NCBI GenBank assembly: GCA_021816775.1 | Contig: JAKAXA010000003.1 | Span: 1 to 64,000, forward strand | Length of the DNA: 64,000 bases | Source: Pseudomonadota bacterium | GTDB taxonomy: Bacteria > Pseudomonadota > Gammaproteobacteria > Steroidobacterales > Steroidobacteraceae | Direction of reading: 5' to 3' | Part shown: piece by piece, positions 43,309 to 52,849 of the stretch | Layout of the letters: the number at the start of each line of letters is the position of its first letter | How positions within the stretch are numbered: the first letter of the stretch is position 1 | Translations under genes and position numbers: made by a program | Notes under the pieces: model-generated | Told to the model about the DNA's origin: nothing | The model's database searches: none | What the model saw: the letters and a program-made list of their open reading frames with translations, nothing else

Positions 43309-43334
43309 CCCAGCCTGAGAATCGGAGCCTGTCC

Positions 43335-44360
43335 ATGTCATCTGGTCGTTCGGCCGGCGCCCTGCCGGTAGTCGCAATCGTCGGTGCCACCGGGGCCGTC
43401 GGTGTCGAGTTGATCCGCTGTCTCGAGCGGCGCAATTTCCCGCTGGCGCAGCTTCGGCTGCTGGCCTCGGCGCGCTCGGCGGGCAAGACCCTGCCGTTTC
43501 GCGGCGCGGCGCTGCCCGTGGAGGAGCTCACCGAGGAGAGCTTCCGCGGCGTCGACATCGCGCTGTTTTCCGCCGGCAGCGGCATCTCCAAGCGTTTCGC
43601 GCCGCTTGCCGTCGCGCAGGGCGCGGTGGTCGTCGACAATTCATCGGCTTTTCGGCGCGATCCGGCCGTGCCGCTCGTCGTGCCGGAGATCAATCCGCAG
43701 GCGCTGAAGACACACCGCGGCCTCATCGCGAACCCCAACTGCTCGACGATCATCGCGATCACGCCGCTGTGGGCGGTGCACCGCCGCAATCCCATCAGGC
43801 GGATGATCCTCGCGACCTATCAGGCGGCCTCCGGGGCGGGCGCGGCCGCCATGGAGGAGTTGCGCGAGTCGACCCGCGCCTACCTCGAGGACCAGCCGTA
43901 CGAGCCACGGGTGCTGCCGCACCCCTACGCCTTCAATCTGTTCAGCCACAACTCACCGATCGATGCGCAGACCGGCTACAACGAGGAGGAATTGAAGGCC
44001 CTGCACGAGACCCGCAAGATCTACGGCGATGCATCGATTCGCGTGACTGCGACTTGCGTGCGAGTGCCGGTGCTGCGGGCACACGGCATTGCCGCCACTT
44101 TCGAGTGCGAGCGCGAGATCACACCGGGCGAGGTGCGCGCTCTCATGGCGGATGCCCCTGGCGTGAAGCTCATCGACGATCCCGAGCGCAATTACTTCCC
44201 CATGCCGAAGGATGCCTCCGGCAACGACCCGATTCTCGTCGGGCGCATCCGCGCGGACATCTCGGACCCGAGCGGGCGGTCGATCGCGTTGTTCATCGTA
44301 GGCGATCAGCTGCTGAAGGGCGCGGCGCTCAACGCCGTGCAGATCGCGGAACTGCTCTGA
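43335..44360 (+). CDS. asd: Aspartate-semialdehyde dehydrogenase
   Basis: NADPH-dependent reduction of aspartyl phosphate to aspartate semialdehyde, the common step to lysine/diaminopimelate, threonine and methionine. At 341 aa it shows the nucleotide-binding GATGAVGVEL, catalytic cysteine in ANPNCSTI, and the LPHPYAFNLFSHN and RVPVLRAH segments of the substrate domain. GGAG at 43324-43327 is 7 bases before ATG 43335. Upstream lies the proposed attenuator with its Thr/Lys/Met leader peptide. Downstream the next gene is on the other strand, so asd is monocistronic. Confidence 0.96.
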   Translation: MSSGRSAGALPVVAIVGATGAVGVELIRCLERRNFPLAQLRLLASARSAGKTLPFRGAALPVEELTEESFRGVDIALFSAGSGISKRFAPLAVAQGAVVVDNSSAFRRDPAVPLVVPEINPQALKTHRGLIANPNCSTIIAITPLWAVHRRNPIRRMILATYQAASGAGAAAMEELRESTRAYLEDQPYEPRVLPHPYAFNLFSHNSPIDAQTGYNEEELKALHETRKIYGDASIRVTATCVRVPVLRAHGIAATFECEREITPGEVRALMADAPGVKLIDDPERNYFPMPKDASGNDPILVGRIRADISDPSGRSIALFIVGDQLLKGAALNAVQIAELL

Positions 44361-44419
44361 TATCGGCGGACACGTCGCGGCTCAACCCGGCCGGGGAGAG
44401 ACCGCGGACGGGGTGCGCT

Positions 44420-45688
44420 TCACAACAGGTCGCGGAGTCTGTAGTACAGCATCGCCAGGGCAAGCAGCGGACGGCGGGCGAGCGCGCCGCCGGGAAAGCC
44501 GCGGTGTCGGATGCGCGCGAACACGTCGAAGCGCTCGGCCTGCCCGGCGAGCGCTTCGGCGACGAGTTTGCCCGCGATGCCCGCGAGCGCGATGCCGTGT
44601 CCGGAGAAGCCCTGGAGAAAGTAAACGTCGGGTGCGAGGCGGCCGAAGTGCGGAGCGCGGTTGGCCGTCAGATCGAGCAGACCGCTCCAGGTGTACTCGA
44701 TGCGGGCCGTGGTGAGCTGTGGAAACACACGCAGCATGCGCGCACGGTTCGCGGAGCGCGCGGCGAAATGGCCGTTCCCCGCATAGCTGATTGCCCCACC
44801 GAACAGCAGACGGTGATCGGCGGTGCGGTGAAAGTAATCGAGCGCCCAGTTCATGTCGCTGACCGCGGCGTTGTTGGCGATCAGTGTGCGCGCGCGGTCC
44901 TCGCCGAGCGGCTCGGTCGCGATGAGGTGTGTGGCAACCGGGATGATCCGCTCGGCGAGGGGCGGCGCGAGCGCGCCGAGATAGGCGTTGCCGCAGAGCA
45001 CGATGTAGCGGGCGTGCACTTCGCCGTCTTGCGTGCGCACACAACCCGGAGAGATTGCGACGGCGCGCGAGCCCTCGAACACGCGGACCCCGGACCGTTC
45101 GGCGGCGGCAGCGAGTCCACGCGTGTACGCGAGCGGCTGCAGGTGCCCGGCGTTTGCATCGAACATCGCGCTGACGTATCGCGCACTGCAAATCGAGGCC
45201 CGTACCTCCTCGAGCGGCATATAGCGGACCGAGTGGTAATCGTAGCGCGTGTGCAGCTCATCAACCTCGGCGCGAAGCTCGCGGTCATGGCGAGGCTTCA
45301 GGGCGGTGAGCATGTAGCCGTCCACCCAGTCGCACGCGATGTCGTGGCGCGCAATCAGCGAGCGCGTGAGCCGCACCGCCTCGGTGGCGACCTCCCACAC
45401 GGTGCGCGCACCGATCGCGCCGAGCAGCCGCTCGAGCGAGCGCTGCCCGCAGGCGACGCCGTGGATGACCTCACCGCCGCTGCGTCCCGATGCGCCCCAG
45501 CCGATGCGGTGCTGCTCGATCAGAACCGTCGAATAGCCCCGTTCGGCGAGGTGCAGAGCGGCCGAACAGCCGGCGATTCCCCCGCCGACCACGCAGACGT
45601 CGGCGCTGACGGCGCCGGTGAGCGACGCCCGCCCGGTATCCGGTCCGGCCGCGGCGGCGTAGTAGGAAGGGGTGTACTCGTTGGCCAT
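44420..45688 (-). CDS. puuB: Gamma-glutamylputrescine oxidase-like FAD oxidoreductase
   Basis: DAO-family flavoenzyme (422 aa) matching PuuB, which oxidises gamma-glutamylputrescine to the aminoaldehyde in putrescine catabolism. It has the FAD-binding VCVVGGGIAGCSAALHLAER, the GRSGGEVIHG loop typical of PuuB/OrdL-type enzymes, and the C-terminal FLQGFSGHGIALAGIAGKL. The start is ATG 45688, giving the usual length. It is divergent from puuD-puuA across a 398-bp region, a natural partner of those genes. Other OrdL-like amine oxidases cannot be excluded. Confidence 0.87.
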   Translation of the reverse strand: MANEYTPSYYAAAAGPDTGRASLTGAVSADVCVVGGGIAGCSAALHLAERGYSTVLIEQHRIGWGASGRSGGEVIHGVACGQRSLERLLGAIGARTVWEVATEAVRLTRSLIARHDIACDWVDGYMLTALKPRHDRELRAEVDELHTRYDYHSVRYMPLEEVRASICSARYVSAMFDANAGHLQPLAYTRGLAAAAERSGVRVFEGSRAVAISPGCVRTQDGEVHARYIVLCGNAYLGALAPPLAERIIPVATHLIATEPLGEDRARTLIANNAAVSDMNWALDYFHRTADHRLLFGGAISYAGNGHFAARSANRARMLRVFPQLTTARIEYTWSGLLDLTANRAPHFGRLAPDVYFLQGFSGHGIALAGIAGKLVAEALAGQAERFDVFARIRHRGFPGGALARRPLLALAMLYYRLRDLL

Positions 45689-46086
45689 GGCTGGGCGGTC
45701 TCTCACGGATGATAGCGGCCCAGAGGGCTCGAGCGGCTGCGCTTGCCGCCGCGCGAGCCTCAGACGCCATGCCCCGCAGCTGAAATCAGCTGCCCGTCGG
45801 CTGGTGAGCGCCGTGCAGCGCTGGACCGCCGAGCCAAGCTGGATATCGATCCAGCCCATCGAATCGCCGATCGCCACCGCGACGCAATTCGGGGCGCACC
45901 GGAGGTCCTGCGGCCGCTCGGCGGGGGCAATGAGCGGGAAAAGCCGCAATGCATCACAAGTTTGCCGCGAGGCAGCACGCTTCTGACGGCAGCGCCACCT
46001 CGAGAGGCCCGTGTGAGCGCGGTCAGGATTGCGTAGTCCCGCATCATCGGGGATGGATGAATCTTTATATAATCAGCCACACTCCC
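45689..46086. other. 398-bp divergent region between puuB and puuD
   Basis: No gene supported. A perfect TATAAT lies at 46068-46073, 13 bases before the puuD ATG, with no strong -35, so the puuD transcript would have only about a 7-base leader and no ribosome-binding site. The part near 45800-45930 holds several overlapping short repeats of GATCGC/GCGATC type without clear order. Confidence 0.5.
46068..46073 (+). promoter_or_regulatory. -10 element for puuD
   Basis: TATAAT in an otherwise AT-poor region, 13 bases before the puuD ATG. The -35 is not obvious, so an activator may be required. Confidence 0.45.
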
Positions 46087-46842
46087 ATGGCATCGCCGCG
46101 CTCCCTCATTGGACTTCCCGCTGACCGCCGCATGATAGGCGCGCACGCCTTTCACGCGGCCGCGGAGAAGTACGCGCGCGCGCTGCTCGATGCCGCCGAT
46201 GCGCTGCCGCTGGTGATTCCCGCGCTCGCCGAGGAATTGCGCTTCGAGGAGCTGCTCGAGCGGCTCGATGGGCTGCTGTTCACCGGCAGCCCCTCCAACG
46301 TCGAGCCGCATCATTACGCCGGCCCGCCGAGCGCCCCGGGCACTCTGCACGATCCGGCCCGCGACGCGACCACGCTGCCGCTGATCCGCAAAGCGGTCGA
46401 GCGCGGCGTGCCCGTGCTCGGCATCTGCCGCGGTTTCCAGGAGGTCAATGTCGCCTTCGGCGGCACTCTCCATCAGCGCGTGCACGAAGTGCCGGGTTAT
46501 CTGGATCATCGCGATGATGAGGGCCAGCCGCTCGAGGTGCAGTACGGGCCGGCGCACGAGGTCATGCTCGAGCCCGACGGAGTGTTACGCACGCTCGCCG
46601 GCAGCGAGCGCGTGTGCGTCAATTCCCTGCACTGGCAGGGCATCGATCGGCTGGGCCGCGGGCTCATCGTCGAGGCGCGCGCGCCCGATGGGCTGATCGA
46701 GGCGTTTCGGGTTGCGCGGGCGCCGAGCTTTGCGCTGGCCGTGCAGTGGCATCCTGAATGGAAGGTCATGGACAACCCTTTCTCGCGCGCGCTGTTCAGC
46801 GCGTTCGGCGCAGCCTGCCGCGAGCGGGCGGCTCATCGGTGA
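46087..46842 (+). CDS. puuD: Gamma-glutamyl-GABA hydrolase-like class I glutamine amidotransferase
   Basis: Peptidase C26 / PuuD family (251 aa), hydrolysing gamma-glutamyl-GABA to glutamate and GABA in the putrescine pathway. The nucleophile cysteine is in LGICRGFQEVNVAFGG and the His-Glu pair in VQWHPEW; the N-terminal IGLPADRR and FTGSPSNVEPHHY stretches fit the family. The start is ATG 46087, the first ATG after the TATAAT; longer readings enter the intergenic region. puuA begins 11 bp after its stop. Confidence 0.9.
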   Translation: MASPRSLIGLPADRRMIGAHAFHAAAEKYARALLDAADALPLVIPALAEELRFEELLERLDGLLFTGSPSNVEPHHYAGPPSAPGTLHDPARDATTLPLIRKAVERGVPVLGICRGFQEVNVAFGGTLHQRVHEVPGYLDHRDDEGQPLEVQYGPAHEVMLEPDGVLRTLAGSERVCVNSLHWQGIDRLGRGLIVEARAPDGLIEAFRVARAPSFALAVQWHPEWKVMDNPFSRALFSAFGAACRERAAHR

Positions 46843-46853
46843 AAGGCACGACC

Positions 46854-48194
46854 ATGGTCAGCGAAGTCAGTCAATTCTTCCGTGATCACGGCATCTCCGA
46901 GGTCGAGGCCATCATTCCCGACATGGCGGGCATCGCCCGCGGCAAGATCATGCCGGCGGAGAAATTCGCCGAGGACGGTGGCATGCGTCTGCCCGAGAGC
47001 GTGTTTCTGCAGACGGTCACCGGCGACTACCCGCCCGAGACCGGGCAGGCGATGAGCCCGGCGGAGATCGACATCATTCTCAAGGCCGATCCGAAGACCG
47101 TGCGGCGCGTGCCCTGGGCGGCGGAGCCGACCGCGCAGGTGATCCACGACTGCTTCTACGCCGACGGCCGGCGCGTGACCATGGCGCCGCGGCACGTGCT
47201 GCGCAATATTCTCGAGCTGTATGCCCAGCGCGGCTGGGAGCCGGTGGTGGCCCCCGAGCTCGAATTCTATCTGGTCGAGCAGAACAAGGACGCCGATTAT
47301 CCGCTGCGCCCGCCGGTGGGCCGCTCGGGCCGCGCCGAGCCCGGCCGCCAGTCCTACAGCATCGCCGCGGTGAACGAGTTCGATCCGCTGTTCGATGACA
47401 TCTACCAGTTCTGCGAGGATCAGGAGATCGAGATCGATACCCTGATCCACGAGGACGGGCCGGCGCAGATGGAGATCAACCTGATCCACGGCCACCCGAT
47501 GGATCTCGCCGATCAGGCGTTTCTCTTCAAGCGCACCGCGCGCGAGGCGGCGCTGCGCCACAAGATGTACGCCACGTTCATGGCCAAGCCCCACGCCAAG
47601 GAGCCGGGCAGCGCCATGCACATTCACCAGAGCGTCATCGACACCCGGACGCGGCGCAACGTCTTCAGCAATCCCGACGGCAGCCCGTCGGCGCTGTTTT
47701 TCGCGCACATCGGTGGACTGCAGAAGTATCTGCCGGCCGCCATGGCGCTGTTCTGCGCCAATGTCAACTCTTACCGGCGGCTGACGCGCTACCTTTCGGC
47801 GCCCATCAACGTGCACTGGGGCTACGACAATCGCACCGCGGGCCTGCGCGTGCCGATGTCCGATCCCGAGGACCGGCGTGTCGAGAACCGCATCTGCGGG
47901 GCCGACGCCAACCCGTACATCGCGCTTGCCGCCTCGCTCGCCTGCGGCTACCTCGGCATGGTCGAGGGACTGCAGCCCTCAGAGCCGATCTCCGGCAGCG
48001 CGCACGAGCTGCCGTTCGGCCTGCCACGCTCGCTCGATGAGGCGCTGCGCGAGCTGCGCCGCAGCGCCGCGCTGGTCAAGATCCTCGGCGAGCCCTTCGT
48101 ATCGGCGTTCACCATCGTCAAGGAGGCCGAGTACGAGGTGTTTCTGCAGGTGATCAGCTCCTGGGAGCGCGAGCATCTGCTGCTGAACGTCTGA
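46854..48194 (+). CDS. puuA: Gamma-glutamylputrescine synthetase-like glutamine synthetase family enzyme
   Basis: Glutamine-synthetase-fold ligase (446 aa) of the PuuA group, joining glutamate to putrescine with ATP. Landmarks are FYLVEQNKDADYPLRPP, MEINLIHGHP, GSAMHIHQS (ATP/metal site) and GADANPYIALAA near the end. The start is ATG 46854 with AAAGG upstream; an in-frame GTG 15 bp earlier is possible. Immediate linkage to puuD and the opposite puuB supports polyamine use over nitrogen assimilation. PuuC, the aldehyde dehydrogenase step, is not in the window. Confidence 0.9.
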   Translation: MVSEVSQFFRDHGISEVEAIIPDMAGIARGKIMPAEKFAEDGGMRLPESVFLQTVTGDYPPETGQAMSPAEIDIILKADPKTVRRVPWAAEPTAQVIHDCFYADGRRVTMAPRHVLRNILELYAQRGWEPVVAPELEFYLVEQNKDADYPLRPPVGRSGRAEPGRQSYSIAAVNEFDPLFDDIYQFCEDQEIEIDTLIHEDGPAQMEINLIHGHPMDLADQAFLFKRTAREAALRHKMYATFMAKPHAKEPGSAMHIHQSVIDTRTRRNVFSNPDGSPSALFFAHIGGLQKYLPAAMALFCANVNSYRRLTRYLSAPINVHWGYDNRTAGLRVPMSDPEDRRVENRICGADANPYIALAASLACGYLGMVEGLQPSEPISGSAHELPFGLPRSLDEALRELRRSAALVKILGEPFVSAFTIVKEAEYEVFLQVISSWEREHLLLNV

Positions 48195-48289
48195 CGGCGC
48201 GCCCGGCAGGCTCGCCCGCGCCCGGGGGGCGGGATGATGATAGAGTCGCCGGCGGCGCTGCGGCGCCCATCCCGGAATGACACGCGAGC

Positions 48290-49045
48290 ATGAGTATGAC
48301 GGACAATGTGTTGGGCATCGATGTCGGCGGATCCTCGATCAAGGCGGGGGCGGTGGATGTCGGGACCGGAAAGCTGATCGGGACGCTGATTTCGGCGCCG
48401 ACGCCGAGCCCGGCGACGCCGGAGTCGATGATGCCGGTGATCGCGGCGCTCGCGGCGCGGCTGCCGCAGGCGACCGGCCGGATCGGTCTGGCGTTCCCCG
48501 CGGTGGTCAAGCATGGCCGCGCGCGCACGGCCGCGAACGTCGATCACGCCTGGATCGGGGCCGACGGCGCGGCGCTGGTACGCCGCACGCTGAACCGTCC
48601 GGCGCTGTTTTTGAACGATGCCGACGCGGCGGGCCTCGCGGAGATGCGCTTCGGGGCCGGGCAGGGCGAGGCCGGCACGGTGATCATGCTCACTTTCGGC
48701 ACGGGCATCGGCACGGCGCTGTTCACCGGCGGGCACCTCTTTCCCAACACCGAGCTTGGCCACATGGAGCTCAACGGCATGGACGCGGAAAAGTGGGCCT
48801 CGGCGCACGTGAAGACGGTGCAGGGCCTCGATTGGGAAGGCTGGATCGAGCGGGTCAACGTGTACCTGGAGCGCATGCACGCGATGTTCTGGCCGGACCT
48901 GTTCATCCTCGGCGGCGCGATCAGCGAGCGCTTCGCGGATTTCGCCCCCCTGCTGCGCTCCGAGGCGCGCATCCGAGCGGCGCAGTTCGCCGGGCAGGCC
49001 GGCGTGGTTGGTGCGGCGATCGCGGTGGCCGAGGCCGCCGCCTGA
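48290..49045 (+). CDS. ppgK: Polyphosphate glucokinase (ROK family)
   Basis: ROK-fold sugar kinase (251 aa) closely resembling the polyphosphate/ATP glucokinase of actinobacteria. It phosphorylates glucose to glucose-6-phosphate using polyphosphate. Shared stretches are GIDVGGSSIKAG, RTAANVDHAWIG, LNDADAAGLAEMRFGAG, MLTFGTGIGTAL, PNTELGHMELNG and WPDLFILGGAIS. The start is ATG 48290 (a second ATG lies 6 bases later). It is followed 28 bp downstream by the aminotransferase on the same strand. The match is by eye to the family pattern; ATP-only use cannot be excluded. Confidence 0.85.
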   Translation: MSMTDNVLGIDVGGSSIKAGAVDVGTGKLIGTLISAPTPSPATPESMMPVIAALAARLPQATGRIGLAFPAVVKHGRARTAANVDHAWIGADGAALVRRTLNRPALFLNDADAAGLAEMRFGAGQGEAGTVIMLTFGTGIGTALFTGGHLFPNTELGHMELNGMDAEKWASAHVKTVQGLDWEGWIERVNVYLERMHAMFWPDLFILGGAISERFADFAPLLRSEARIRAAQFAGQAGVVGAAIAVAEAAA

Positions 49046-49073
49046 TGCGCGCGGCGAGCGCCGCCGCCGATCG

Positions 49074-50252
49074 ATGAGCTGGCTCGCTCGCAGCAAGCTT
49101 CCCGACGTCGGCACGACGATCTTCACCGTCATGTCGCGCCGCGCCCAGGCGCTCGGCGCGATCAACCTCGGGCAGGGTTTCCCCGACTACCCGATTGATC
49201 CGCTGCTCACCGAGCTCGTCGCGCGCTCGATGCGCGACGGCCACAATCAGTACGCGCCCATGGAAGGGGTGCCGGCCCTGCGCGAGGGCATCGCGGCCAA
49301 GCTCGCGGCGAGCTACGGGCTTCGCTTCGATCCCGACAGCGAGATCACCGTGACGCTCGGCGCCACGGAGGCGATCTATTCGGGCATTCAGGCGGTGGTC
49401 GGGCCGGGCGATGAGGTGATCGCGTTCGATCCGGCCTATGACGCTTACGAGCCGGCGGTGCGACTCGCCGGGGCGCGCTGCATCCGCCTGCCGCTCGCCC
49501 CGCCGCAGTTCCGCTACGACTGGGATCGGGTGCGGGCGGCGATCGGCGCGCGCACCAGGCTGATTCTCATCAACTCCCCGCACAATCCTGCCTGCACGGT
49601 GGCGAGCGCAGCTGATCTGGAGGCGCTTGCCGCGGCGATCCGCGGGCGTGACGTCACGGTGCTGTCCGATGAAGTCTACGAGCACATGGTGTTCGACGGA
49701 CGATCCCACGTCTCGGTGCTGACCCACCCGGAGTTGCGCGCGCGCAGTCTCGCGGTGTTCTCCTTCGGCAAGACGCTGCACGCCACGGGCGTGCGCGTCG
49801 GCTACGCGATCGGGCCCGAGGCACTCACCGCCGAGCTGCGCAAGGTGCACCAGTTCAACACTTTCAGCATCGCCCATCCGCTGCAGCGGGCCATCGCCGA
49901 CTACCTCATCGAGCGGCCCGCGACCGGTCTCGACCTGCCGGCGTTCTTCCAGGCCAAGCGCGACCGGCTGCGCGCGGCGCTCAGCGGCTGCGGGCTGCGC
50001 CTGCCGCCTGCGCAGGGCACGTTCTTCCAGCTGCTCGATTTTTCCGCCATCGCGCCGCCGGGCGACATCGAGTTCGCCGAGCGGCTGTTGACCGAGGCCG
50101 GTGTGGCCGCGATCCCGCTGTCGCCGTTTTATGCCGAGCCGCCACAGCTCTCGTGCGTGCGCCTGTGCATCGCCAAGCGCGCCTCGACGATCGATGCGGC
50201 CGCGGAGCGTCTCGCAGCCTTCGCCGCACGGCTGGCTCGCGGCGGAGCGTGA
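49074..50252 (+). CDS. Class I/II aminotransferase (YbdL/methionine aminotransferase-like)
   Basis: PLP aminotransferase of 392 aa, fold type I. INLGQGFPDYPIDPLL, NQYAPMEGVPALREGIA, TLGATEAIYSGIQA, INSPHNPACTV and the PLP lysine in FSFGKTLHATGVRVGY are those of the YbdL/kynurenine-aminotransferase group, which prefers methionine, phenylalanine or similar and serves methionine salvage. The start is ATG 49074, 28 bp after ppgK. Exact amino donor not predictable. Confidence 0.88.
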   Translation: MSWLARSKLPDVGTTIFTVMSRRAQALGAINLGQGFPDYPIDPLLTELVARSMRDGHNQYAPMEGVPALREGIAAKLAASYGLRFDPDSEITVTLGATEAIYSGIQAVVGPGDEVIAFDPAYDAYEPAVRLAGARCIRLPLAPPQFRYDWDRVRAAIGARTRLILINSPHNPACTVASAADLEALAAAIRGRDVTVLSDEVYEHMVFDGRSHVSVLTHPELRARSLAVFSFGKTLHATGVRVGYAIGPEALTAELRKVHQFNTFSIAHPLQRAIADYLIERPATGLDLPAFFQAKRDRLRAALSGCGLRLPPAQGTFFQLLDFSAIAPPGDIEFAERLLTEAGVAAIPLSPFYAEPPQLSCVRLCIAKRASTIDAAAERLAAFAARLARGGA

Positions 50253-50261
50253 TACGCCGCC

Positions 50262-50462
50262 TCAGCGGCGCAGGATCCAGGCGATGATGGAGATCACCAG
50301 GCTCACCAGCAGCATGGTGGTGATGGGAAAGAAGAACTGGAACCCGGGCCGGTCAATGACGATGTCGCCCGGCAGTTTGAACAGCGGCAGTCGCCTGACC
50401 CACGGCCAGAGCAGGCCGATGAGGATCAGCACGACGCCGAGCACGATCAGGATGCGGCTCAT
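50262..50462 (-). CDS. DUF2905 family small membrane protein
   Basis: A 66-aa protein with two membrane helices (ILIVLGVVLILIGLLWPWV and PITTMLLVSLVISIIAWIL) flanking the conserved short loop LPGDIVIDRPGFQFFFP of the DUF2905 family. Function unknown. The start is ATG 50462; an upstream in-frame start would add an implausible arginine-rich stretch. It converges on the aminotransferase gene with 9 bp between stops. Confidence 0.85.
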   Translation of the reverse strand: MSRILIVLGVVLILIGLLWPWVRRLPLFKLPGDIVIDRPGFQFFFPITTMLLVSLVISIIAWILRR

Positions 50463-50540
50463 GGTGCGGGAGTCTACCGTGCGGCGCGGGCCGATCAATG
50501 CCCCCGGCCGCAGCGGGGCAGCGCCGCCGCCGGGGCCGGG

Positions 50541-51125
50541 CTAATCGAAATCCGCAGGCAGCCCCGGGTGCAGGTGATGCTCGTAGAGCCGTGCGATCTG
50601 CGGGCCGAGCACGCGCCCGGTGGACAACTCCGGCAACGCGCCCACCGGGAAGAATCCCACCGCGTCGGTCTCGGTGCTGACTGCGGCGTTCCCGCCGGTG
50701 AGTTCGCAGACGAACATCAATTTGTAGATGTGATGGACACTCGGCGGATGCGGGTGCTTGCGCCGGTCGACGAGAGCGGCGAGCTTCACCGCCCGGGCGT
50801 GGTAGCCGGATTCCTCGCGGATCTCGCGCTCGACCGCCTCGGCCGGCGAGTCGTTGACGTCAACCCAGCCGCCGGGAAGCGTCCACTTGCCGTCGGCGCG
50901 CTCGCGCACGAGCAGCACCCCGTCAGCCGTAAAGACCGCGCCCCGCACGTCGACCTTCGGGGTCGCGTAGCCTGCCTCGCCGCTCCAGAACGCCTCGGCC
51001 CGCTCGAGCGGGATGTCGAGCTCCCCGGCGAGCAGCGCAGCCGCCAGGCGCTCGAGCTCCCTGTAGCGCTCGCGGTCGAAGGGATCACGGGTGAAGGCGA
51101 GGCCGCTTTGGGCGAGCGCGCGCAC
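50541..51125 (-). CDS. NUDIX hydrolase
   Basis: NUDIX pyrophosphatase of about 194 aa with an N-terminal helical domain (up to about 50) and the Nudix box around GGWVDVNDSPAEAVEREIR and EESGY. The coordinates use GTG 51125. However, relatives usually start some seven codons earlier with a WARxxxALAQxGL pattern. Here an AGGAGG (51158-51153) precedes an in-frame ATA at 51146 by six bases, giving FDWARKVRALAQSGLAF. A true start at the rare codon ATA is therefore possible. Substrate unknown. Confidence 0.88.
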   Translation of the reverse strand: MRALAQSGLAFTRDPFDRERYRELERLAAALLAGELDIPLERAEAFWSGEAGYATPKVDVRGAVFTADGVLLVRERADGKWTLPGGWVDVNDSPAEAVEREIREESGYHARAVKLAALVDRRKHPHPPSVHHIYKLMFVCELTGGNAAVSTETDAVGFFPVGALPELSTGRVLGPQIARLYEHHLHPGLPADFD

Positions 51126-51186
51126 CTTGCGCGCCCAATCGAATATGGCCGCCCTCCTGTCGATGACTGCGCTCCCGCCACGCCGT

Positions 51187-52494
<1,308 letters not shown>

Positions 52495-52849
52495 GATGAT
52501 GAGCTCCTCGATCGATCCAGATCCGCCTGCCGAGTGCGGCCGAGCGGGCCGATGATCGTAGCACGGGCCCCGGCTGCCCGGCGCGCGCAGGGCGATCGTG
52601 GATCCATCTGGCGGCCCGGGGCGGACGGCCGCTGCGGCGGCGTCGTGCGGCGGCCGGCCGCTCGGGGCGGTCAATCGAGCTCCCTCGAGGGCTTGACTGG
52701 ATCGCGAAATTCGTCGGGGACTTCTCGGGGGGCAAGCCCTGCCCGAGGGCCCAGGGTGAGGCAAGCTCCCGCGGCGCTCGTCCCCGGTGCACTCGCCGAC
52801 GGCAGCGCGCGGGCCGGGAAGTCTTCGCGCAACAGGCTTCTCGAGCTTT
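52495..52849. other. 355-bp gap between icd and the wHTH-GHKL gene
   Basis: No gene supported. On the minus strand TACGAT near 52555 could be the icd -10, but a matching -35 is weak. The rest is GC-rich with short inverted repeats (for example around 52730-52750) and no T-run that would make a convincing terminator. Confidence 0.4.
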
